Of a stretch of DNA of 59,923 nucleotides, positions 16,965 through 26,315 are shown piece after piece. Both the position numbers and the translations under genes were made by a program. The notes beneath the pieces were generated by a model that worked only from the letters and a program-made list of their open reading frames with translations, was not told the DNA's origin and searched no databases. Position 1 is the stretch's first letter; each line of letters starts with the position of its first letter. Origin of the DNA: an uncultured Alistipes sp. (GTDB lineage: Bacteria; Bacteroidota; Bacteroidia; Bacteroidales; UBA932). The stretch spans positions 1 to 59,923 of the forward strand of contig CALZHC010000003.1 of the NCBI GenBank assembly GCA_945787505.1, in the 5' to 3' direction.

Positions 16965-17288
16965 ATGAACAAGAAATTACATATTAAGAAAGGTGACATG
17001 GTCTATGTGAACGCCGGTAATGACAAAGGCAAGACCGGAAAAGTTCTCGAGATCATCACAAAGAAAGACCGCGCAATCGTTGAAGGTCTCAATATGGTGA
17101 GCAAGCACACCAAACCCAATGCTCAGCATCCCCAGGGCGGAATTATCAAACAGGAAGCCGGAATTCACATTTCCAACCTTCAGGTAGTTGATCCTGCAAA
17201 GGGTGGTCCTACCAGAATCGGACGCCGTATGGGTGAAAATGGCAAATTGGTTCGTTACGCTAAAAAATCAGGAGAGGAGATTAAGTAA
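16965..17288 (+). CDS. rplX: 50S ribosomal protein L24
   Basis: A 107-residue assembly initiator. The KOW motif appears as [20 protein letters not shown], followed by [14 protein letters not shown] strong ribosome site (aaggagg) precedes it. Its stop overlaps the start of rplE by one base. Confidence 0.97.
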   Translation: MNKKLHIKKGDMVYVNAGNDKGKTGKVLEIITKKDRAIVEGLNMVSKHTKPNAQHPQGGIIKQEAGIHISNLQVVDPAKGGPTRIGRRMGENGKLVRYAKKSGEEIK

Positions 17289-17884
17289 TGGCAAAGAAAG
17301 ACGTTAAAGTAGAAGAACACGTAAGCCTCGAGGGTTACGTTCCCAATCTTCAGAAGAAATATAAAGAAGAGATTATAGCAAAACTTCAGAAGGAGTTCGG
17401 CTTTAAATCTATCATGCAGGTTCCCAAGCTCGTAAAGATTACCATCAACCAGGGTGTCGGTGACGCTACAGGTGATAAGAAACTCGTGGAAGTCGCTCAG
17501 CAGGAACTTACTTCTATCGCTGGCCAGAAGGCGGTTACAACTCTCTCCAAGAAAGATATTTCCAACTTCAAGCTCCGCAAGGGAACAGCCATCGGTGTTA
17601 AAGTTACACTTCGTGGTACCAGAATGTACGAGTTCCTCGAAAGACTCATCGCAGTTTCTCTCCCTCGTATCAGAGACTTCAACGGTATCAATGAAAAATT
17701 CGATGGAAGAGGTAACTATACTCTCGGTATCAAGGAACAGATTATCTTCCCTGAAATCGACATCGACAAGATTACCAAAATTTTCGGAATGGAAATCACT
17801 TTCGTGACTTCAACTGAAAAGGATGAAGAAGCATACGCACTTCTCCGTGAATTTGGATTGCCCTTCAAGAACAAAAAACAGTAA
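17288..17884 (+). CDS. rplE: 50S ribosomal protein L5
   Basis: L5 (198 residues) binds 5S rRNA and contacts the P-site tRNA. Diagnostic segments are [25 protein letters not shown] and [20 protein letters not shown]. An N-terminal extension of about 15 charged residues ([14 protein letters not shown]) precedes the usual start. Confidence 0.97.
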   Translation: MAKKDVKVEEHVSLEGYVPNLQKKYKEEIIAKLQKEFGFKSIMQVPKLVKITINQGVGDATGDKKLVEVAQQELTSIAGQKAVTTLSKKDISNFKLRKGTAIGVKVTLRGTRMYEFLERLIAVSLPRIRDFNGINEKFDGRGNYTLGIKEQIIFPEIDIDKITKIFGMEITFVTSTEKDEEAYALLREFGLPFKNKKQ

Positions 17885-17890
17885 AAAGAT

Positions 17891-18160
17891 ATGGCAAAAG
17901 AATCAATGAAAGCACGTGAAGTTAAACGTGCGAAAATGTGCGAAAAATATGCCGAAAAACGTAAAGCTCTCAAGGAAGCTGGAGATTGGGCGGCTCTCGA
18001 CAAACTCCCCAAGAACTCAAGCCCTTGCCGTCAGCATAACCGTTGCTCGATTACAGGTCGTCCCAAGGGATATATGCGTATGTTCGGTATAAGTCGTATT
18101 CAGTTCCGTGAAATGGCAAGCCAGGGCCTCATTCCCGGAGTAAAGAAAGCAAGCTGGTAA
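17891..18160 (+). CDS. rpsN: 30S ribosomal protein S14 (zinc-independent form)
   Basis: The 89-residue length and the absence of two CxxC pairs place it in the long, zinc-free S14 type. [20 protein letters not shown] and the C-terminal [18 protein letters not shown] are conserved. It is followed by a 68-base gap, the longest within this part of the cluster. Confidence 0.97.
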   Translation: MAKESMKAREVKRAKMCEKYAEKRKALKEAGDWAALDKLPKNSSPCRQHNRCSITGRPKGYMRMFGISRIQFREMASQGLIPGVKKASW

Positions 18161-18228
18161 TATTATTTTAATAACAAATAGGATATCGGGCGTCTGCGGA
18201 CGTCGAATCTTAAAAAAACATCAAAACA

Positions 18229-18624
18229 ATGACTGATCCTATAGCAGATTATCTGACCAGAGTCAGAAATGCGTATCTCGCAAAACACAAAATCGTTGAA
18301 GTTCCCGCTTCAAAGATGAAGATTGAAATTACCCGTATTCTTCATGAAAAGGGTTATATCCTCAGCTACAAAGTGGTTGAAGGTACCCCTTATAACACCA
18401 TTAAGATTGCTCTCAAGTATCATCCTTACACCAAGCAGGCAGCTATCAAGAAAATCAAAAGGGTATCATCTCCCGGTTTGAGACAGTATGCAGGTGTGGA
18501 CAATATGCCAAGAGTTCTTAACGGAATGGGTATCGCAATCCTCTCTACTTCCAAAGGTGTGATTACCGACAAGGAAGCTAAAGAACTCAATGTAGGAGGC
18601 GAGGTAATTTGTTATGTATATTAA
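18229..18624 (+). CDS. rpsH: 30S ribosomal protein S8
   Basis: A 131-residue central-domain 16S rRNA-binding protein. MTDPIADYLTRVRNA at the start and GVDNMPRVLNGMGIAILST near the end are typical. S8 is an autoregulator of the spc operon in E. coli; whether this leader is a target is unknown. Confidence 0.97.
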   Translation: MTDPIADYLTRVRNAYLAKHKIVEVPASKMKIEITRILHEKGYILSYKVVEGTPYNTIKIALKYHPYTKQAAIKKIKRVSSPGLRQYAGVDNMPRVLNGMGIAILSTSKGVITDKEAKELNVGGEVICYVY

Positions 18625-18646
18625 TATTTAATTAAATTTTATAAAA

Positions 18647-19207
18647 ATGTCAAGAATAGGAAAATTGCCTGTACACCTGCCACAGGGAGTAACAGCAGAA
18701 GTTACTGCTGACAATGTGGTAATGGTTAAAGGCCCGCACGGACAACTGAGCCAGAAGGTAAACCCTGACATCAAAGTATCCGTTGATGGGAATGTTATTA
18801 CGGTTACCCGTCCTACAGATCTTCCCCGCCACCGCTCATTGCACGGTCTCTATCGCGCTCTTATCCACAATATGGTAGTTGGGGTTACAGATATGTTTAC
18901 CATCAAACAAGAGCTCATCGGTGTTGGATACCGCGTTGAAGTAAAGGGACAGATCCTTGAAATGAACCTCGGTTATTCACACGATATTCATATGCAGCTC
19001 CCTGCAGAAATCAAAGCGGAAGCTGAAGCAGTTAAAAAAGGTCAGAACCCTGTTCTCGTCCTTAAGAGTCATGATAAACAACTTCTCGGTCAGGTTGCAG
19101 CCAAGATCCGCTCACTCCGCGCACCCGAACCTTACAAGGGTAAAGGTATCAAGTTCGTAGGTGAACAGCTTCGTCGTAAGGCCGGTAAGTCAGCAGGTGC
19201 TAAATAA
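18647..19207 (+). CDS. rplF: 50S ribosomal protein L6
   Basis: A 186-residue protein with two related domains, near the sarcin-ricin loop. MSRIGKLPVHLPQGV and the C-terminal PEPYKGKGIKFVGEQLRRKA are family signatures. Confidence 0.97.
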   Translation: MSRIGKLPVHLPQGVTAEVTADNVVMVKGPHGQLSQKVNPDIKVSVDGNVITVTRPTDLPRHRSLHGLYRALIHNMVVGVTDMFTIKQELIGVGYRVEVKGQILEMNLGYSHDIHMQLPAEIKAEAEAVKKGQNPVLVLKSHDKQLLGQVAAKIRSLRAPEPYKGKGIKFVGEQLRRKAGKSAGAK

Positions 19208-19222
19208 TAGGAGGATTAGATT

Positions 19223-19585
19223 ATGGCAATGACTAAAATAGCTAGAAGACAGAGAATCCGTTACCGTATTCGCAAGGTGGTTAACGGTACAGCTGAAAGA
19301 CCCAGAATGTCTATTTTCAGAAGTAACAAGCAGATCTACGCTCAGGTGATCGATGATACAAAGGGAATTACCCTCGTTTCAGCAGGTTCCAACGATAAAT
19401 CACTTGCTGAAGCAGTTCAGGGCAAAACCGCTTGTGAAGTTGCAGCACTCGTAGGTAAACTGGTTGCAGAACGTGCAATCGAAAAAGGTATCTCAACAGT
19501 CTCATTCGACCGCGGAGGTTATCTTTATCATGGAAGAGTTAAAAGTTTGGCAGACGCAGCTCGTGAGGGCGGTCTTAAATTCTAA
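19223..19585 (+). CDS. rplR: 50S ribosomal protein L18
   Basis: A 120-residue 5S rRNA-binding protein. [20 protein letters not shown] and the ending [20 protein letters not shown] are diagnostic. The first ATG (19223) is used because a ggagg site lies 8 bases upstream; a second ATG two codons on is possible. Confidence 0.97.
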   Translation: MAMTKIARRQRIRYRIRKVVNGTAERPRMSIFRSNKQIYAQVIDDTKGITLVSAGSNDKSLAEAVQGKTACEVAALVGKLVAERAIEKGISTVSFDRGGYLYHGRVKSLADAAREGGLKF

Positions 19586-19591
19586 GAGACT

Positions 19592-20110
19592 ATGGCAGAT
19601 ATCAATGTAAAAAGAGTAAAAACTACCGATCTCGAACTTAAGGATAGATTAGTAGCAGTACAGAGAGTTACAAAGGTAACTAAAGGGGGACGCCATTTCA
19701 GTTTTGCAGCTATCGTTGTGGTAGGTGATGAAAAGGGTGTCGTTGGTTATGGTCTCGGAAAGGCCAATGAAGTAACTACCGCAATATCCAAAGGAATTGA
19801 AGATGCTAAGAAGAATCTCGTAAGAGTTCCTCTTAACAAGAGAACAATACCTCACGAACAATCCGCTAAATTCGGTGGTGCAAAGGTATTTATGAAACCT
19901 GCAGCTCCCGGTACCGGACTTAAGGCCGGTGGTGCGATGCGTGCGGTATTTGAATCAGCCGGAATTCATGATGTGCTCGCGAAGTCAAAAGGTTCTTCCA
20001 ACCCTCACAACCTCGTGAAAGCAACTGTGGCAGCACTTGTTGAACTTCGTGATGCTTACACTATCGCCGGTGTTCGCGGTATCCCTATGCAAAGAGTATT
20101 TAAAGGTTAA
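19592..20110 (+). CDS. rpsE: 30S ribosomal protein S5
   Basis: A 172-residue protein that supports translational accuracy. The double-stranded-RNA-binding part ([18 protein letters not shown]) and the segments GLGKANEV and [18 protein letters not shown] are recognised. Spacing to rplR is 6 bases. Confidence 0.97.
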   Translation: MADINVKRVKTTDLELKDRLVAVQRVTKVTKGGRHFSFAAIVVVGDEKGVVGYGLGKANEVTTAISKGIEDAKKNLVRVPLNKRTIPHEQSAKFGGAKVFMKPAAPGTGLKAGGAMRAVFESAGIHDVLAKSKGSSNPHNLVKATVAALVELRDAYTIAGVRGIPMQRVFKG

Positions 20111-20122
20111 GGAGGAACGACA

Positions 20123-20305
20123 ATGGCTAAAGTAAGAGTAACTCAGATCAAAAGTAAAAACGGCTCGACTCAGAGACAGAGAGCCAATCTCGTATCTCTC
20201 GGACTCCGCCGTCTGCACCAGTCTGTAGAAATTGAACTCACACCCGTTACCAACGGTATGATTCAGAAGGTTCTACATCTTGTAAAAGTTGAAGAAATTA
20301 ACTAA
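20123..20305 (+). CDS. rpmD: 50S ribosomal protein L30
   Basis: A 60-residue protein of the short bacterial type, MAKVRVTQIKSKNGSTQRQR onward, with LVSLGLRRLHQSVEI. An aggagg site precedes it. Confidence 0.96.
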   Translation: MAKVRVTQIKSKNGSTQRQRANLVSLGLRRLHQSVEIELTPVTNGMIQKVLHLVKVEEIN

Positions 20306-20321
20306 AACGGAGGCTTACAAA

Positions 20322-20768
20322 ATGAAATTGAATAATTTGACACCTGCTGCAGGTTCTACCAAAAGAGAAAAAAGAGTCGGAAGGGGCGAAGGCTCCGGAC
20401 ACGGCGGTCAGTCAACCCGCGGTATGAACGGTGCTAAGTCACGTTCAGGTTATAGTCGCAAGATTGGATTCGAAGGAGGTCAGATGCCTATCCAGAGACG
20501 TCTCCCCAAGTTCGGTTTTACCAATCCTACCAGAGTTGAGTATAAAGCTATCAACCTCTCCACAATTCAGGCTTTGAATGAAAAGAAAGGTCTCACTGTC
20601 TTCGGTTTCGATACATTTATCGAAGCAGGTCTCGTTTCTAAAAATGACAAAGTTAAAATCCTTGGTACCGGTGAATTGAAAGCTAAAGTGGAAATCACCG
20701 CTGATGCATTCTCAAAATCGGCTATCGCGAAGATTGAAGCGTTGGAAGGAAAAGCTATCGTACTCTAA
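20322..20768 (+). CDS. rplO: 50S ribosomal protein L15
   Basis: A 148-residue late-assembly protein. The start is ATG 20322, behind a ggagg site, giving MKLNNLTPAAGSTKREKRVG; an in-frame upstream start at 20289 would lie inside rpmD. The Gly-rich GRGEGSGHGGQSTRGMNGAK segment is diagnostic. Confidence 0.97.
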   Translation: MKLNNLTPAAGSTKREKRVGRGEGSGHGGQSTRGMNGAKSRSGYSRKIGFEGGQMPIQRRLPKFGFTNPTRVEYKAINLSTIQALNEKKGLTVFGFDTFIEAGLVSKNDKVKILGTGELKAKVEITADAFSKSAIAKIEALEGKAIVL

Positions 20769-20779
20769 AAAAATAACTA

Positions 20780-22099
20780 ATGAAGAGATTTTTTCAAACA
20801 ATTCAAAATATCTTCAAGATTGAAGAGCTCAGGAAGAGAATAGTCTACACTATTCTCCTCCTGCTCGTCTATCGTTTGGGTAGTTTCGTCGTTCTTCCTG
20901 GTATCGATCCCACTCAGCTGGCGAATCTCGAAAATCAGGCATCCGGCGGTCTCCTCGGACTCTTGAATATGTTCTCAGGGGGTGCATTCGGTAACGCATC
21001 TATTTTTGCGCTTGGAGTAATGCCCTATATCTCTGCATCAATCGTTATCCAGCTGTTGGGAGTGATGGTTCCCTACTTCCAGAAGTTGCAGCGTGAAGGA
21101 GAGAGCGGCCGCAGAAAAATGAATCAGTGGACACGCTATCTCACCATCGCAATCCTTCTTCTTCAGGGCCCCGCTTATGTTACAAACCTTCACGCTCAAC
21201 TTCCTGCATCGGCATTTCTTGTGCAGGGATTCTGGTATAACATTTTTGCTACCTTGATTCTCATGGCAGGTACCATGTTCGTAATGTGGCTCGGCGAGCG
21301 TATTACAGACAGAGGACTCGGTAATGGTATATCGCTCATCATTATGGTCGGTATTATCGCACGTCTTCCTTTTGCAATCTTCGCTGAAGGCGCATCCAGA
21401 TTCAGCCAGACCAATGGAGGACCACTCATGTTTATCATTGAGTTGGTAATCCTCGTGTTGATCTTCATGCTTACCATCGCTTTGGTACAGGGACAGAGAA
21501 AGGTTCCCGTACAGTATGCGAAGAGAATCATCGGTAACAAGCAGTACGGTGGCGTACGCCAGTACATTCCCTTGAAAATTAACGCTGCAGGAGTTATGCC
21601 TATCATCTTCGCTCAGGCTTTGATGATGTTCCCTATGCTCCTCTCACGTTTTGATACTACTACCGGCCTTGCTGCTACATTGAGCGACTATACCGGTTTT
21701 TGGTATAACTTCATCTTCGGTCTCCTCGTTGTCGCTTTCACTTACTTCTACACAGCAGTGACTGTCAATCCTACAATGATGGCAGAAGAGATGAAGAAGA
21801 ACGGCGGATTTATCCCCGGTGTTAAACCCGGTAAGAAGACCGCTGAGTACCTTGGTGCAATAATGGACCGCATCACACTGCCTGGATCAATTTTCCTCGC
21901 ACTGGTTGCTATTCTTCCTGCATTTGCTATGATGTTCGGAGTGAACAATCAGTTCGCGCAGTTCTATGGCGGTACCTCGTTGCTTATTCTTGTCGGCGTA
22001 GTTCTTGACACACTTCAGCAGATTGAATCATATTTGCTCATGCGTCACTACGACGGATTGATGAAAACAGGACGTCTTAAAGGACGTTCAGGAATGTAA
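20780..22099 (+). CDS. secY: Preprotein translocase subunit SecY
   Basis: SecY (439 residues, ten predicted membrane segments) is the channel of the Sec export machinery. Recognisable parts are FKIEELRKRIVYTILLLLVY, GIMPYISASI-like GVMPYISASIVIQLL and ERITDRGLGNGISLIIMVGI. It sits in its conserved spc-operon place between rplO and map. Confidence 0.98.
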   Translation: MKRFFQTIQNIFKIEELRKRIVYTILLLLVYRLGSFVVLPGIDPTQLANLENQASGGLLGLLNMFSGGAFGNASIFALGVMPYISASIVIQLLGVMVPYFQKLQREGESGRRKMNQWTRYLTIAILLLQGPAYVTNLHAQLPASAFLVQGFWYNIFATLILMAGTMFVMWLGERITDRGLGNGISLIIMVGIIARLPFAIFAEGASRFSQTNGGPLMFIIELVILVLIFMLTIALVQGQRKVPVQYAKRIIGNKQYGGVRQYIPLKINAAGVMPIIFAQALMMFPMLLSRFDTTTGLAATLSDYTGFWYNFIFGLLVVAFTYFYTAVTVNPTMMAEEMKKNGGFIPGVKPGKKTAEYLGAIMDRITLPGSIFLALVAILPAFAMMFGVNNQFAQFYGGTSLLILVGVVLDTLQQIESYLLMRHYDGLMKTGRLKGRSGM

Positions 22100-22120
22100 T
22101 AACAGAAAAGTTCTTTGAGT

Positions 22121-22894
22121 ATGTTAAGGATTAAAACCCAAGAAGAGATCGAAATTCTCAGAGAGAATGCGATTATTGTCTCCAAGACACTTGCCCATGT
22201 AGGCAAGCTTATTGAGCCGGGTATCCCTACCATAGAGCTCGACAAGGCTGCTGAAAAATATATCAGGGAGTGTGGCGCGGAACCAGGCTTCTTAGGTTAC
22301 GGTGGTTTTCCTTATACTTTATGTATCTCTGTAAATGATGTTGTAGTTCATGGTTTTCCTTCAGACTACAAGCTCAGAGAAGGAGATATCGTTTCTGTTG
22401 ATTGCGGAACTATATACAAAGGTTTTTATGGAGACTCCGCTTACACTTTCCCGGTGGGGAAGGTGTCGGAGGAGGCTCGTAAGTTACTTGAGGTAACCAA
22501 AGAATCTCTGTATCGCGGCATAGGAAAGGCAATCGCCGGAAACAGAATAGGGGATATAGGTCACGAAATACAGTCATACAGCGAAAGTTTTGGTTTCTCT
22601 GTAGTGCGCGAAATGGTCGGTCATGGTATCGGCAAGAACATGCACGAACATCCTGAAGTTCCTAATTACGGAAGAGCAGGTTCGGGAAAGAAGCTCATCA
22701 ATGGTATGACTATATGTATCGAACCGATGATCAACGCCGGGCAGAAATCGATTTATCTTCACGATAACGGCTGGGCGGTAAGTACTGTCGACAAGAAGTA
22801 TTCCGCTCATTTCGAGTTGACCGTCGCTATCAGAGATAATCAGCCTGATGTCCTTTCTACTTTCGACTTTATAGAAGGAAAAAGAGATTATTAA
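22121..22894 (+). CDS. map: Methionine aminopeptidase type I
   Basis: It removes the N-terminal methionine from nascent proteins. The 257-residue product keeps the metal ligands in SVDCGTIYKGFYGDSAYTF (two Asp), GHGIGKNMHEHP (His) and ICIEPMI (Glu). ATG 22121 is chosen; a TTG two codons upstream is less likely. Confidence 0.97.
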   Translation: MLRIKTQEEIEILRENAIIVSKTLAHVGKLIEPGIPTIELDKAAEKYIRECGAEPGFLGYGGFPYTLCISVNDVVVHGFPSDYKLREGDIVSVDCGTIYKGFYGDSAYTFPVGKVSEEARKLLEVTKESLYRGIGKAIAGNRIGDIGHEIQSYSESFGFSVVREMVGHGIGKNMHEHPEVPNYGRAGSGKKLINGMTICIEPMINAGQKSIYLHDNGWAVSTVDKKYSAHFELTVAIRDNQPDVLSTFDFIEGKRDY

Positions 22895-22926
22895 TAAATT
22901 ATAAAGAGACTTAAAAATTTACTTAT

Positions 22927-23145
22927 ATGCCAAAACAAGATGTAATTGAGAAAGACGGTACAATAGTCGAAGCTCTGTCAAATGCTATGTTCAGAGTGGA
23001 GTTGGATAATGGTCATGTACTTATAGCCCACATATCCGGCAAAATGCGAATGCACTATATCCGTATCCTTCCCGGTGACAAGGTTAGAGTAGAGATGTCT
23101 CCTTATGATTTGACAAAAGGTAGAATTTCTTTCAGATACAAATAA
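22927..23145 (+). CDS. infA: Translation initiation factor IF-1
   Basis: A 72-residue OB-fold protein: [20 protein letters not shown], then [19 protein letters not shown] and [11 protein letters not shown]. Standard length and place between map and rpmJ. Confidence 0.98.
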   Translation: MPKQDVIEKDGTIVEALSNAMFRVELDNGHVLIAHISGKMRMHYIRILPGDKVRVEMSPYDLTKGRISFRYK

Positions 23146-23157
23146 AAATTTACGATA

Positions 23158-23274
23158 ATGAAAGTAAAAGCATCCATCAAAAAACGCAGCGAGGATTGCA
23201 AGATTGTAAAACGCAAAGGTCGCCTTTATGTTATCTGCAAAAAGAATCCTAAATTCAAAATGCGTCAGGGATAA
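23158..23274 (+). CDS. rpmJ: 50S ribosomal protein L36
   Basis: A 38-residue protein, [20 protein letters not shown] then [18 protein letters not shown]. Of the classical zinc ligands (C11, C14, C27, H33) only C14 and C27 remain; positions 11 and 33 are Ser and Phe, so tight zinc binding is unlikely. It is 12 bases after infA and 37 before rpsM. Confidence 0.96.
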   Translation: MKVKASIKKRSEDCKIVKRKGRLYVICKKNPKFKMRQG

Positions 23275-23311
23275 TTAATTTGTAAAACAATAAAAAAGCA
23301 ATAAATAGAAT

Positions 23312-23689
23312 ATGGCACGTATAGCCGGTGTAGATTTACCTAAAAACAAGCGTGGAGAAATAGGTCTTACCTATATCTACGGTATCGGTCGCAGTTCTGC
23401 AAGAAAGATCCTTACAGAATGTGGTATCGACTTCGACACCAAAGTAAGTGACTGGAACGACGATCAGATCGCAGCTATAAGAGCGAATATCGCTGAAAAC
23501 TTCAAAATCGAAGGTGAACTCCGTTCATCAGTACAGTTAAATATCAAGCGTCTGATGGATATCGGATGCTATAGAGGAATTCGTCATCGTCTCGGTCTTC
23601 CCCTTCGTGGCCAGAGCACCAAGAACAATGCTCGTACTCGTAAGGGTAAGAAGAAGACTGTGGCTAACAAGAAAAAAGCAACTAAATAA
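23312..23689 (+). CDS. rpsM: 30S ribosomal protein S13
   Basis: A 125-residue small-subunit head protein that contacts the P-site t[23 protein letters not shown] and the C-terminal [20 protein letters not shown] are signatures. The extreme C-terminus is Lys-rich. Confidence 0.98.
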   Translation: MARIAGVDLPKNKRGEIGLTYIYGIGRSSARKILTECGIDFDTKVSDWNDDQIAAIRANIAENFKIEGELRSSVQLNIKRLMDIGCYRGIRHRLGLPLRGQSTKNNARTRKGKKKTVANKKKATK

Positions 23690-23702
23690 TCGAAGCTGAA
23701 TT

Positions 23703-24095
23703 ATGGCAAAGAAAACAGGAACAACTAATAAGAAAAGAGTAGTAAAAGTAGATGCTTACGGTGAAGCGCACATCTCTTCTACCTTCAACAATGTGATTGT
23801 GACTCTGACTAACAGCCTTGGTCAGGTGATCAGCTGGTCTTCTGCTGGTAAAATGGGCTTCCGTGGTTCTAAGAAAAACACTCCTTACGCTGCACAGGTT
23901 GCGGCTCAGGATGCTGCAAAAGTTGCTTATGACCTTGGTCTTCGCAAGATTAAAGCATACGTTAAAGGTCCCGGAGCAGGTCGCGAGTCTGCAATCCGTA
24001 CTATTCACACTGTAGGTATTGAAGTTACCGAAATTATCGACGTAACTCCCCTTCCTCACAATGGTTGCCGTCCCAAAGGACGCCGTAGAGTATAA
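23703..24095 (+). CDS. rpsK: 30S ribosomal protein S11
   Basis: A 130-residue platform protein. [34 protein letters not shown] and the ending [15 protein letters not shown] are diagnostic. Confidence 0.98.
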   Translation: MAKKTGTTNKKRVVKVDAYGEAHISSTFNNVIVTLTNSLGQVISWSSAGKMGFRGSKKNTPYAAQVAAQDAAKVAYDLGLRKIKAYVKGPGAGRESAIRTIHTVGIEVTEIIDVTPLPHNGCRPKGRRRV

Positions 24096-24120
24096 TTTGT
24101 AATTTAATAATTGTAAAGAA

Positions 24121-24723
24121 ATGGCAAGATATATAGGGCCCAAAACTAAGATTGCCCGCAAATTCGGCGAGCCTATTTACGGAGCTGACAGGTACTTTGA
24201 AAAGAAGAACTATCCTCCGGGACAGCATGGCTTGGCCAAAAAACGTAAGAAAACTTCTGAATATGGTATTCAGTTGAAGGAAAAACAGAAAGTTAAATAC
24301 ACATATGGTGTTCTCGAAAGACAGTTCAGAAACACCTATGCAAAGGCTCAGAAGATGAAAGGACGTACTGGTGAAAACCTCATCATTCTCCTTGAATCAA
24401 GACTTGACAATATCGTATACCGTATGGGTATCGCTCCTACCCGTGCAGCGGCAAGGCAGCTCGTTTCACACTGTCATATCATCGTTGACGGAGATGTATG
24501 CAACATCCCTTCAACAATCCTCAGACCCGGTCAGGTTATCGGTGTACGTGAAAGATCAAAGAGCCTGGAAGTTATCCAGAATGCAGTAGCAGATACATGC
24601 AGATACTCTTGGATTGAATGGAATCGCGGAGAGCTTTCTGGAAAATTCCTCAACCTCCCCGAAAGAACTGAAATCCCTGAAACTATCAACGAACAGTTAA
24701 TCGTCGAGTTGTATTCAAAATAA
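24121..24723 (+). CDS. rpsD: 30S ribosomal protein S4
   Basis: A 200-residue assembly initiator of the small subunit. [20 protein letters not shown], the S4 RNA-binding domain ([20 protein letters not shown]) and GDVCNIPS match. The first zinc-type cysteines of some S4 proteins are absent. Confidence 0.98.
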   Translation: MARYIGPKTKIARKFGEPIYGADRYFEKKNYPPGQHGLAKKRKKTSEYGIQLKEKQKVKYTYGVLERQFRNTYAKAQKMKGRTGENLIILLESRLDNIVYRMGIAPTRAAARQLVSHCHIIVDGDVCNIPSTILRPGQVIGVRERSKSLEVIQNAVADTCRYSWIEWNRGELSGKFLNLPERTEIPETINEQLIVELYSK

Positions 24724-24734
24724 TAAGTGACATT

Positions 24735-25763
24735 ATGGCAATTTTAGCATTTCAGAAACCGGACAAGGTTATCATGCTTGAATCCACCGATACTTTCGGT
24801 AAGTTCGAGTTCCGTCCGCTTGAACCCGGATACGGTATTACAATAGGTAACGCTTTGCGTCGTGTATTGTTGTCATCGCTTGAGGGATTTGCCATCACTT
24901 CCATCAGAATTGAGGGAGTTAGTCACGAGTTTGACACTATTCCAGGTGTAATCGAGAGTGTCGTTGATATCATCTTGAACCTTAAGCAGGTACGTTTCAA
25001 ACGTATCGTAGAGGAGAGTGAAGAAGAGACAGCCACCATAAGTATCACCGGAAAGCAGGAACTTACAGCTGAAGATATTTCTAAGGGTCTGTGCAACTTT
25101 ACTGTACTGAATCCTGATCTTCACATCTGCTTCATGGAACCCAATGTGGCTTTCAATATCACTCTTAGAATCGGAAAGGGAAGGGGTTATGTTCCCGCTG
25201 ACGAAAATAGAGTTGAGAATGCTCCTATCGGTACCATTCCTATCGATTCTATTTACACCCCTATAAAGAATGTCAACTATTCTGTAGAGGACTACCGTGT
25301 TGAACAGAAGACAGACTATGATAAGTTGAACTTCGAAATTACAACTGACGGTTCTATCCATCCTAAGGATGCACTGACCGAAGCAGCGAAGATTCTCATT
25401 TATCATTTCATGCTCTTCTCAGACGAAAAGATTTCTTTGGAAGCGGCTCCTGCCAAGACCAATACAGAAGCACTTGATGAAGAGTCACTCCGTATGCGTC
25501 ATCTTCTTCTCACCAAACTTTCAGATATGGAACTCTCTGTAAGAGCGCTCAACTGTCTTAAGGCAGCTGAAATCGAAAACTTTGCAGACCTTGTTTCACA
25601 TCAGAGAAGTGAGTTGATCAAGTTCAGAAATTTCGGTAAGAAGTCAATGAACGAAATAGATGTCCTTATGGATAGAGTGAAACTCTCATTCGGAATGGAT
25701 GTAAGCAAGTACAATATTGAAGTTAAAAAGAAGAAAACAGAAGTAGAAAATGAGGCACAATAG
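24735..25763 (+). CDS. rpoA: RNA polymerase alpha subunit
   Basis: A 342-residue alpha subunit with both parts present: the assembly domain ([20 protein letters not shown]) and the C-terminal DNA-contacting domain ([35 protein letters not shown]). The 3' end overlaps rplQ by 14 bases. Confidence 0.98.
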   Translation: MAILAFQKPDKVIMLESTDTFGKFEFRPLEPGYGITIGNALRRVLLSSLEGFAITSIRIEGVSHEFDTIPGVIESVVDIILNLKQVRFKRIVEESEEETATISITGKQELTAEDISKGLCNFTVLNPDLHICFMEPNVAFNITLRIGKGRGYVPADENRVENAPIGTIPIDSIYTPIKNVNYSVEDYRVEQKTDYDKLNFEITTDGSIHPKDALTEAAKILIYHFMLFSDEKISLEAAPAKTNTEALDEESLRMRHLLLTKLSDMELSVRALNCLKAAEIENFADLVSHQRSELIKFRNFGKKSMNEIDVLMDRVKLSFGMDVSKYNIEVKKKKTEVENEAQ

Positions 25764-26199
25764 AAAAATCAATCATTTAGGTCGTAAGAGTGGCCACCGC
25801 AAAGCAATGCTTGCCAACATGGCTTCTTCGCTTATCATTCACAAGCGTATCGAAACCACTCTTGCCAAAGCAAAAGCTTTGAGAGTTTATGTAGAGCCCC
25901 TTATCACCAAGTCAAAAGATGACTCTACTCACTCACGCCGTACCGTATTCTCATACCTGAAACAGAAAGAGGCTGTTTCTGAATTGTTCAGAACAATCGC
26001 TCCCAAGGTTGCTGAAAGACCCGGTGGATATACCCGTATCATCAAACTTGGATTCAGACAGGGTGATGCTGCAGAAATGGCATTCATCGAACTTGTTGAT
26101 TTCAACGAAGCTACAACTGCAGAACAGAAAGTTGAAAAGAAGACTACTACACGTCGTAGCAGATCTAAAAAAACAGCTGAACAGCCTGTACAGGAATAA
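25750..26199 (+). CDS. rplQ: 50S ribosomal protein L17
   Basis: A 149-residue protein. [20 protein letters not shown] and the ending of the core, [11 protein letters not shown], are typical. A basic and Thr/Ser-rich tail of about 30 residues follows the core, as is often seen in Bacteroidota. It closes the ribosomal cluster and starts inside rpoA. Confidence 0.97.
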   Translation: MRHNRKINHLGRKSGHRKAMLANMASSLIIHKRIETTLAKAKALRVYVEPLITKSKDDSTHSRRTVFSYLKQKEAVSELFRTIAPKVAERPGGYTRIIKLGFRQGDAAEMAFIELVDFNEATTAEQKVEKKTTTRRSRSKKTAEQPVQE

Positions 26200-26217
26200 C
26201 ATAGAGATACTAATGTT

Positions 26218-26267
26218 AAATAGAGAGACTGACTTGTCCGTTTTTTTGGACATCAGTCTCTCTATTT
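26218..26267 (+). terminator. Long hairpin ending the ribosomal cluster
   Basis: The arms aaatagagagactga (26218-26232) and tcagtctctctattt (26253-26267) pair over 15 bases, then tgtcc/ggaca pair after a two-base bulge, with a T-rich loop. No long T run follows, so it may act as terminator or transcript end protector. Confidence 0.65.
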
Positions 26268-26282
26268 CTTATATCTTTTGCC

Positions 26283-26290
26283 TATATTTG
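26283..26290 (+). promoter_or_regulatory. -7 box upstream of the porin gene
   Basis: TATATTTG matches the Bacteroidota -7 consensus and lies 26 bases before the ATG. No clear -33 box is present at the usual distance, where the terminator arm sits. Confidence 0.5.
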
Positions 26291-26315
26291 TATACTAAAT
26301 TAACAGAAAACAAGT

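Noticed and set aside
18161..18228. Possible S8-binding hairpin between rpsN and rpsH
   Set aside because: Only a four-base cgtc/gacg stem was found; it is too weak to call a regulatory element.
24873..25406. 177-codon minus-strand ORF
   Set aside because: It is antisense to rpoA; the amino-acid composition is that of a shadow frame.
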